Assembly: GCA_041686235.1 (NCBI GenBank)
Contig: JAWLED010000069.1
Span: 1 to 15,141 of the forward strand
Length of the DNA: 15,141 bases
Source: JAAAOH01 sp041686235
Lineage (GTDB): Bacteria; Spirochaetota; Spirochaetia; DSM-27196; PWMO01
Direction: 5' to 3'
Below, piece by piece: positions 7,374 through 12,270 of this stretch. Below the pieces are notes generated by a model. That model saw nothing but the letters and a program-made list of their open reading frames with translations. It searched no databases and was not told the origin of the DNA. How positions within the stretch are numbered: the first letter of the stretch is position 1; each line of letters starts with the position of its first letter. The translations under genes were made by a program, and so were the position numbers.

Positions 7374-7398
7374 CACCGGGCTCGCTGTGTAATAGGTT
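7370..7398 (+). promoter_or_regulatory. Predicted strong promoter of the small basic protein gene
   Basis: A perfect TTGACA (7370-7375), overlapping the folB stop codon, is followed after 17 bases by TAGGTT (7393-7398). Predicted transcription start is near 7405, leaving a leader of about 43 bases. This separates the small gene from the proA operon. Confidence 0.6.
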
Positions 7399-7416
7399 CG
7401 ACTTGATCTCACCGAG

Positions 7417-7435
7417 ATATCCGGCAACCGGATAT
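7417..7435 (+). promoter_or_regulatory. Leader hairpin abutting the ribosome binding site
   Basis: ATATCCGG and CCGGATAT form a perfect 8-base-pair stem with a CAA loop. The 3' arm ends directly against the AAGGAG Shine-Dalgarno sequence (7436-7441). With transcription from about 7405 it would form in the 5' leader. It could control ribosome access or mRNA stability, or act as a DNA operator just downstream of the promoter. Confidence 0.6.
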
Positions 7436-7447
7436 AAGGAGTAAGGA

Positions 7448-7618
7448 ATGGCTGCAAACGTCTCGAAGAACGCCCGGCGTGAGGGCGCGCATGCGCTTCA
7501 GAGCCGCTGGGGCGGGAAAATTATCATGAAGTCCGTCTTTCAAAACGGGAAAATGCGGCACTACGCCGTGTGCGAAAAGACCGGAAACCAGGGACGCCGC
7601 CCCAAGGATCTCATGTAG
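7448..7618 (+). CDS. Small basic protein of unknown function (56 residues)
   Basis: I do not recognise the family. The ATG at 7448 follows AAGGAG (7436-7441) by 6 bases and the frame ends in TAG at 7618. The protein has six Lys and six Arg against three acidic residues. It begins MAANVSKNARREGAHALQSR, has a WGGKI turn, a patch at 29-41 with alternating hydrophobic and basic residues, one Cys42 in YAVCEKTGN, and ends RRPKDLM. There is no signal peptide or membrane segment. High charge, small size, a consensus promoter and a dedicated terminator suggest an abundant nucleic-acid- or ribosome-associated protein; the CEKTGN segment faintly recalls the CxxTGK start of ribosomal protein bL28, but this is not enough to name it. 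Context (folB, dcd) gives no function. Confidence 0.82.
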   Translation: MAANVSKNARREGAHALQSRWGGKIIMKSVFQNGKMRHYAVCEKTGNQGRRPKDLM

Positions 7619-7641
7619 TATCCGTGCGTCCGCCGATACCG

Positions 7642-7684
7642 CGCCGGGTCGCTTCGCAACAGGGAAGCGCCCGGCGTTTTTTTT
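7642..7684 (+). terminator. Rho-independent terminator
   Basis: CGCCGGG (7642-7648) and CGCTTC (7650-7655) pair with GAAGCG (7664-7669) and CCCGGCG (7670-7676), with a single bulged T at 7649 and an 8-base loop. Thirteen base pairs are followed by eight T (7677-7684). It closes the small-protein transcription unit just ahead of dcd. Confidence 0.93.
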
Positions 7685-7705
7685 CGGCGGAGCGAGGTAG
7701 ACACC

Positions 7706-8418
7706 ATGATTTTATCGGGCAGGCGAATCCACGAGCGTCTCGGGAATGATATCATCATAGATCCGTTCAACCCGGACCAACTCAACCCCAACAGTTACAA
7801 CCTTCGGCTCCACGACGAGCTCGTCGTCTATGACGCCCCCGTGCTCGACATGCGTGCCCCCAATCCGGTATCCAAGCTCCATATTCCGCCGGAGGGGTTG
7901 GAGCTCGAGCCGAACCGTCTGTATCTCGGGCGAACCCTCGAGTACACGGCAACGGAAGGCGTCGTTCCGATGCTCGAAGGACGCTCATCCATTGGTCGGC
8001 TTGGATTGTTCGTCCACATTACCGCCGGATTTGGAGATGTAGGATTTCGCGGCTACTGGACTTTGGAGATCTTTTGCGTTCAACCCATTCGGGTGTATCC
8101 GGGGGTGCAAATCTGCCAAATCTTCTATCACACCATAGACGGCGACTACGACACCTACGAGGGCGGCAAGTACCAAAACAACACCGGCATTCAGCACAGC
8201 ATGCTCTACCGTGAGTTCGGCGCCGCCACCGACTCCGGCGCCGCCACCGACNNNNNNNNNNNNNNNNNNNNNNNNNNNNNNNNNNNNNNNNNNNNNNNNN
8301 NNNNNNNNNNNNNNNNNNNNNNNNNNNNNNNNNNNNNNNNNNNNNNNNNNNCGGCGCCGCCACCGACTCCGGCGCCGCCACCGACCGGCACGCCGCCACC
8401 GACCCCCAGTCCGGCTAA
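7706..8418 (+). CDS. dcd: dCTP deaminase with a repeat-derived C-terminal tail (interrupted by assembly gap)
   Basis: Deaminates dCTP to dUTP for thymidylate synthesis; cytoplasmic trimer of the dUTPase fold. Residues 1-171 form a complete core: MILSGRRI start, PNSYNLRL (28-35), EGRSSIGRLGLFVH (91-104) and the catalytic Glu121 in YWTLEIF, ending IQHSMLYREF. After Phe171 the normal end is replaced by the repeat Gly-Ala-Ala-Thr-Asp-Ser, which runs into the N gap. After the gap the same peptide repeat continues in a different apparent frame and stops at TAA 8416-8418. Because 100 N is a placeholder, I join the two frames; if the 34-base flanks are the same DNA the protein is 192 residues with a 21-residue tail. 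GAGG at 7694-7697 is the ribosome binding site. No separate promoter is obvious between the terminator and the gene. A bifunctional deaminase/dUTPase is possible. Confidence 0.85.
8219..8400 (+). repeat. 18-base tandem repeat encoding the Dcd tail
   Basis: Units of 18 bases (GGCGCCGCCACCGACTCC) run in frame with dcd before the gap. They resume at 8352 with two more copies and a diverged third (GGCACGCCGCCACCGAC). Each unit codes for six residues, so copy-number change keeps the frame open. Copies seen: about two before and three after the gap. Confidence 0.9.
8252..8351. other. Assembly gap (100 N placeholder)
   Basis: Exactly 100 undetermined bases inside the dcd repeat. The 34 bases before (8218-8251) are identical to the 34 after (8352-8385). 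Repeat phase predicts a true gap of 2 plus a multiple of 18 bases, or a 34-base overlap with no gap. Confidence 0.97.
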
Positions 8419-8426
8419 TTCGTGGC

Positions 8427-8497
8427 CCGCTCGGCGCCCTGCGGCTCGGTCGCATGCGGCTCGGCGCCTCTCGGCTCACGCCCGGCTCGGTGGCGGA
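8427..8497. repeat. 15-base degenerate tandem repeat between dcd and hisI
   Basis: Units resembling CGGCTCGGCGCCCTG begin at 8427, 8442, 8457, 8472 (shortened to 11 bases) and 8483. They fill most of the 88 bases between the stop codons of convergent dcd and hisI. No hairpin with a T-tract is visible, so no terminator is called here for either gene. Confidence 0.65.
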
Positions 8498-8506
8498 GAG
8501 TCCCGG

Positions 8507-8974
8507 CTACTCACCCTCGACGCGGTTCAACCTCCCGTTCTCCAGCCGACGGTAGAAGCAGCTGCGGTTGCCGGTGTGGCAGCTGAGCTCGCCGACCTGT
8601 TCTACGCGCAGCACCACCGCGTCCTGATCACAATCGACCCGGATCTCCTGCACCGCCTGTACGTTGCCGGACGACTCGCCCTTTTTCCACAGGCGCCCCC
8701 GCGACCGTGAATAGAAGTGGGCGTAGCCGGTCTCGAGGGTCTGCTGCCACGCCTCGCGGTTCATGAAGGCGACCATGCGGACCTCGAGCGTTTGCGCATC
8801 CTGCACCACTGCGGTTATGACGCCGTCGAGCTTATCGAAATCGGGCTCGGGCGGCCCGCCGGGTTGCTCGCGCGGTGCCTCGCGCCGAGCCGTATCCGAC
8901 GGCGGTGCCTCGCGCCGCGGGTCGCCGGGTGCCGCCGCTTCGCGGTGCTCGGGGTTCGGGCGCCGGCGTGGCAT
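8507..8974 (-). CDS. hisI: Phosphoribosyl-AMP cyclohydrolase
   Basis: Opens the purine ring of phosphoribosyl-AMP, the third step of histidine synthesis. It has 155 residues. The catalytic domain (about 47-150) shows VVQDAQT, MNREAWQQTLETGYAHFYSRSRG, LWKKGESSGNVQ, the magnesium site DCDQD (Asp114, Asp116, Asp118), zinc ligands Cys115, Cys132 and Cys139, and SCHTGNRSCFYRR. There is no fused HisE domain. Residues 1-45 are an unusual Arg/Pro/Glu-rich extension with 10-residue repeats starting RREAP. The start at 8974 overlaps the stop of the upstream uridylyltransferase gene (TGATG), so translation is coupled. An upstream in-frame ATG at 9259 lies deep inside that gene and is rejected. No other his gene is present in the window. 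Confidence 0.92.
   Translation of the reverse strand: MPRRRPNPEHREAAAPGDPRREAPPSDTARREAPREQPGGPPEPDFDKLDGVITAVVQDAQTLEVRMVAFMNREAWQQTLETGYAHFYSRSRGRLWKKGESSGNVQAVQEIRVDCDQDAVVLRVEQVGELSCHTGNRSCFYRRLENGRLNRVEGE
8873..8917 (-). repeat. 30-base direct repeat in the hisI 5' region
   Basis: CGGTGCCTCGCGCCG occurs exactly at 8873-8887 and 8903-8917, 30 bases apart, coding for RREAP twice in the HisI N-terminal extension. A third, diverged copy (REAAAP) lies at about 8920-8946. Confidence 0.75.
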
Positions 8975-10554
8975 CAGCCGAGCTCCCGCTTCAGTTCTTC
9001 GACCGGCTGCGGCACCCAGCGGTCTCCCTCGCGCTTCATCCCGTAGACCGTGCGCAGTTTTCGCTCGAGCCCCGCGGAGAGCTTCTGAGCAATCCCCTTC
9101 GGATCGGTGGCCGGGTCGCTGTCGGTGGGATAGTTTGGATCGTCGAGGCCGACACCGCTTGTCATGAGGGTCTCGAGGAGCATTTTTGCGGCGAGGAACC
9201 GATCGTACTTGTCGACGCCGAACACGACGAAGTTGTCGAGCATACCGATGACCTCCCACGTTACCTGTTCCGCCTGCGAATACTTTCCGGCGTCCTTGTC
9301 CTGGTCGCTGAAGCGCACGGGGAGGTTCTCCACGATGTCATCCAATGCCCGGACCAGGTACTCCAAATTGAAAAGTCCCGTCGCACAATTAAACAAAATC
9401 TCTTTGCCGTTGCGTTCTGCCTCGGCGACTTCGTCTTCTCCGATGGCCACGCCGAGGTCGGCCGCGTTCATGTGTTCATTCTGATCGACCACGAGAATGC
9501 CGCCCTTGAGGTCTACCGAGGTGCGAAACGAGAAGTCGAATCCTGCTTGCTTGCCGCTGAGGGCAAGATAGGCGACCGATACCGGATCGACGGTAAACCC
9601 GAGGTTGTCGACGTTTCCGATATAGGCAAATCGCTTCCCGTTTTCATAGAGGTATTTGTAAATGTCGCGCAGTACCTGGAAGTTTTGCCCGTGGCCGCCC
9701 GGGACGGGCAGGGTTTCCCCCTCGACGCCATAGGCCCGGCTAAAGATGGATTTCGGGCGCCCTTCGTCCGAGTGTGTATAGGCGGCGAGTAGGGGCTGCT
9801 CGCGCGTTTCAACATCGGTGATGTCGATCCCCGTCTCGCGAATGAGCTGTGAAAGCATTGGATGTTCCCGATAGCGCTCGTAGGCCTGCGCGATTTCCTC
9901 GGTATTATACACACTCGTCATCTGAAACAGCGGGTAGAGCGGCGGGGGAAGCTCGCCGTCCTTTTTGTCGTGGTGGAGTTGGTACTCGAGGGCCTGAATC
10001 AAGAGACTGCGCATCTTCAGCTCGAGAAAGCTTGGACCGGGAGTGCCGTCGGGCTGCAGGAAGGCCGGCGTGATACCTTTCGCGTGTCCGCTCGAAAGGT
10101 GGGCGAGTTGATCGAACGGCTCGCGGAGAAAATCGAGGAGGTCGCCGTTGAGCTTGGCGTTCTTCTTGGAATCGGCGTAGCTCGTGGCCGAACCTCCGTT
10201 GAGCACCCCATAGGCGACGCGCGGCATCAGCCGCTTTCCGAGTTGCTGCAACCTCGGCTTGTCGAAGACGAGCTCGTCTCCGTCGGCGTAGCCGTAGTCG
10301 GCCGCATGGTGCGAGCCGAGCAGGTCGCCGACCCGGGCCTCGGCGGTGTCCCGGTATAGGCGGAAGCTGATGTCTCCTCTCATATCTAACACGCTTTCCC
10401 CGTCGATGCTCGGGATGCGCCGTGCTCGCACCGGTTCTATATGATCGTATTTGCCGGCATTGTAATTGCCGAGGATTTCCCGCGTGAGGTCCACGTCGAT
10501 ATTCTTTTTCTTCATGTTGTCGATGATCGGTTGGGGGATGTTCTGAGTACTCAT
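8974..10554 (-). CDS. UDPGP-family nucleotidyltransferase, probable UTP-glucose-1-phosphate uridylyltransferase
   Basis: Probably makes UDP-sugar from UTP and a sugar 1-phosphate, for glycan or glycolipid synthesis. The protein has 526 residues, the size of eukaryote-like UDPGP enzymes rather than bacterial GalU (about 300). The nucleotide-binding loop region reads GVLNGGSATS at 116-125, where the family usually has a LNGGLGT form. PFLQPDG-like AFLQPDGTPGPS (164-175), PGGHGQNF (285-292), YIGNVDNLGF (311-320) and the sugar-site FRTSVDLKGG (343-352) follow in the family order. The start at 10554 has AAAGGAG 7 bases upstream. Longer in-frame starts reach only into the promoter. Coupled to hisI downstream. 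The sugar (Glc, GlcNAc or GalNAc) cannot be assigned from sequence alone. Confidence 0.8.
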   Translation of the reverse strand: MSTQNIPQPIIDNMKKKNIDVDLTREILGNYNAGKYDHIEPVRARRIPSIDGESVLDMRGDISFRLYRDTAEARVGDLLGSHHAADYGYADGDELVFDKPRLQQLGKRLMPRVAYGVLNGGSATSYADSKKNAKLNGDLLDFLREPFDQLAHLSSGHAKGITPAFLQPDGTPGPSFLELKMRSLLIQALEYQLHHDKKDGELPPPLYPLFQMTSVYNTEEIAQAYERYREHPMLSQLIRETGIDITDVETREQPLLAAYTHSDEGRPKSIFSRAYGVEGETLPVPGGHGQNFQVLRDIYKYLYENGKRFAYIGNVDNLGFTVDPVSVAYLALSGKQAGFDFSFRTSVDLKGGILVVDQNEHMNAADLGVAIGEDEVAEAERNGKEILFNCATGLFNLEYLVRALDDIVENLPVRFSDQDKDAGKYSQAEQVTWEVIGMLDNFVVFGVDKYDRFLAAKMLLETLMTSGVGLDDPNYPTDSDPATDPKGIAQKLSAGLERKLRTVYGMKREGDRWVPQPVEELKRELG

Positions 10555-10575
10555 CCGGCGGCTCCTTTCTGGAAA

Positions 10576-10605
10576 ACTATACAATGACTCCATCTTGGCG
10601 TCCAA
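10576..10605 (-). promoter_or_regulatory. Predicted promoter of the uridylyltransferase-hisI operon
   Basis: On the minus strand TTGGAC (10605-10600) and TATAGT (10581-10576) are 18 bases apart. The predicted transcript starts near 10569, so the AAAGGAG site (10568-10562) would lie at its extreme 5' end. Confidence 0.55.
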
Positions 10606-10613
10606 TGCCCACC

Positions 10614-10642
10614 TTGCGCCCGCAGGCGGATTCATTTAGCAT
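10614..10642 (+). promoter_or_regulatory. Predicted promoter of the DHH phosphoesterase gene
   Basis: TTGCGC (10614-10619) and TAGCAT (10637-10642) are separated by 17 bases, giving a start near 10649 and a leader of about 35 bases with a G-rich ribosome binding site. It lies back to back with the uridylyltransferase promoter. Confidence 0.4.
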
Positions 10643-10683
10643 ACCTGCTCGGCGTCGCAGGGGCACGGCGCCAGGGGGGAGTT

Positions 10684-11616
10684 GTGTCGGACGACATAAA
10701 GCATTTTCGGTTGCTCACCCAGAGCGACTTTGACGGTTTGGTCTGTGCCGCTCTGCTCAAGAACCTCAGCCTACTTGATGAGGTGAAGTTCGTGCACCCC
10801 CGTGAGATGCAGGAGGGCCTCATACCGGTAACAAAATACGACATCGTAGCGGATCTTCCCTACGTCGATGGGGTCTACCGGGTGTTCAATCACGACTTCG
10901 GCGAACAACTGAGGGTGGGCAAGAAGTCCAACCACATCATTGAGCCCCGTTCCTCCTCGGCCGCACGCGTGCTTTACAACTACTTCGGGGGTGCCTCGAC
11001 GTTTCCCGAAATACCGGAGGAAATGCTCGAGGCGGTAGACAAGGGAGATACCGGGAACTTCACCAGACAAGAGGTACTGAAGCCTGAACGTTGGGTGCTG
11101 CTCAACTTCATTCTCGATATCCGCACCGGGCTCGGACGCTTTCGCAACTTTCGGATTTCCAATCACGAGCTCATGCTCAATCTCATGGACGATATCAACA
11201 TCTATCCTATCGAGGAATTGCTGACCATCTCGGATGTCGCCGAGCGCGTGCAACTGTATTTCAGTCATCTCGACTCCTTTAAACGCCAAGTTGCGGAAAC
11301 CGGAGAGCTTCACGGCAACGCCCTGCTGCTCGACCAGCGTGCCACCGACGCGGTCTACGCCGGCAATCGCTTCGTCAAGTACGCACTCTTCCCCCGTGCC
11401 AACATTTCCATACAGGTCATGTGGGGGTTCGAGCGGCGAAACACCGTCATTAGTATGGGAAAATCCATCTTTAACCGCACCTCACGGGTAAACGTGGGCT
11501 CGATCATGCGCCGCTACGGTGGTGGTGGTCACGAGAATGCCGGAACATGCCAGGTGGAAAACGACCGCGCCGACAGTGTCATAGCAGATCTGCTCACCGA
11601 AGTCGAAGCGGTTTGA
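10684..11616 (+). CDS. DHH/DHHA1-family phosphoesterase, exopolyphosphatase-like
   Basis: A 310-residue soluble protein of the DHH phosphoesterase superfamily, whose members hydrolyse nanoRNA, cyclic dinucleotides or polyphosphate using manganese. Domain 1 has TQSDFDGLVCAALL (12-25) with metal-binding Asp15 and Asp17, Asp57 in KYDIVADLP, FNHDFGE (68-74) in place of the canonical DHH motif, and AVDKGDTGNF (117-126). Domain 2 (DHHA1) ends with the substrate motif RRYGGGGHENAGTC (276-289). The start is GTG at 10684, preceded by AGGGGGGAG. Its stop lies 12 bases from the end of convergent plsY, with no terminator visible. Substrate is not readable from sequence; the family name exopolyphosphatase-like is a similarity label only. 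Confidence 0.85.
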   Translation: MSDDIKHFRLLTQSDFDGLVCAALLKNLSLLDEVKFVHPREMQEGLIPVTKYDIVADLPYVDGVYRVFNHDFGEQLRVGKKSNHIIEPRSSSAARVLYNYFGGASTFPEIPEEMLEAVDKGDTGNFTRQEVLKPERWVLLNFILDIRTGLGRFRNFRISNHELMLNLMDDINIYPIEELLTISDVAERVQLYFSHLDSFKRQVAETGELHGNALLLDQRATDAVYAGNRFVKYALFPRANISIQVMWGFERRNTVISMGKSIFNRTSRVNVGSIMRRYGGGGHENAGTCQVENDRADSVIADLLTEVEAV

Positions 11617-11628
11617 ACGCCGCGTGTC

Positions 11629-12270
11629 CTATCGTTTGCGCCGCAACACCATGATGCGCTCGAAACGGTTTTCCCGGCCTTTCAAGAGGCGGGCGATGTT
11701 GGCGTGGTGCGTAAAGAGAATGAGAAGCGCCAAGGGTACGCTGAGATAGCGCAGAAAGAGAGGAATTTCGTAGATTTCGGCCGCTACGACTCCCAGCATG
11801 ATGAAGGGAAAGCTGATCGCAGCCAAGATGGAGCCGAGCGAGGTGTAGCCGGACAAAACCACCGTTACAATAAAGACGAGAAACGCACCGGCGAACGACA
11901 GGGGATAGAGTGCGAGGACCACCCCGCCGGCGGTGGCCACGCCTTTGCCTCCCTTGAAGTGTGCGAAGATCGTCCAGATGTGGCCGACTATTGCGGCGAC
12001 ACCCGCCATGAACGCGACGACCGCCGCAGAGATTCCGTCGGGCACCGGGAATAGTCCGGCAATGAGCACCGCTGCGGCGCCCTTGCCGATATCGCCTGCG
12101 ACACAGCCGATACCTGCCGCCGCCCCGAACGCGCGGAACACATTGGAGGCCCCCGCGTTTCCCGAGCCGTGGTTTCGAACATCGTCATGGAAGAAGACGT
12201 TTCCCACGATGATGCTCGTGGGGATGGAACCGAGCAGGTATGCAATCGGAAGGGATAGCAGCCAAACCAT
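11629..12270 (-). CDS. plsY: Acyl-phosphate:glycerol-3-phosphate acyltransferase
   Basis: Integral membrane enzyme that moves an acyl chain from acyl-phosphate to glycerol 3-phosphate, making lysophosphatidic acid, the first step of phospholipid synthesis. It has 213 residues with about seven hydrophobic segments. The three family motifs are present: SGNAGASNVFR (36-46; usually SGNPGATN), GHIWTIFAHFKGGKGVAT (96-113) with His97, and HHANIARLLKGRENR (188-202). Its ATG overlaps the TAA of the upstream DAK2-DegV gene by one base (TAATG) and has no good Shine-Dalgarno sequence of its own, so it is translationally coupled to a protein expected to make its substrate. No plsX is visible in the window. 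Confidence 0.95.
   Translation of the reverse strand: MVWLLSLPIAYLLGSIPTSIIVGNVFFHDDVRNHGSGNAGASNVFRAFGAAAGIGCVAGDIGKGAAAVLIAGLFPVPDGISAAVVAFMAGVAAIVGHIWTIFAHFKGGKGVATAGGVVLALYPLSFAGAFLVFIVTVVLSGYTSLGSILAAISFPFIMLGVVAAEIYEIPLFLRYLSVPLALLILFTHHANIARLLKGRENRFERIMVLRRKR

Noticed and set aside
8352..8710. Pro-rich continuation of dcd to 8710 in the frame given by 100 N
   Set aside because: The N count is arbitrary; repeat phase and the peptide repeat show the true frame ends at 8418. The Pro-rich frame also runs antisense into hisI.
8975..9259. Upstream extension of hisI to the ATG at 9259
   Set aside because: It lies within the uridylyltransferase coding region; the overlapping ATG at 8974 gives a coupled start close to the conserved domain.
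8875..9792. 305-codon plus-strand frame opposite the uridylyltransferase
   Set aside because: Antisense shadow; the minus-strand gene has a promoter, ribosome site and family motifs.
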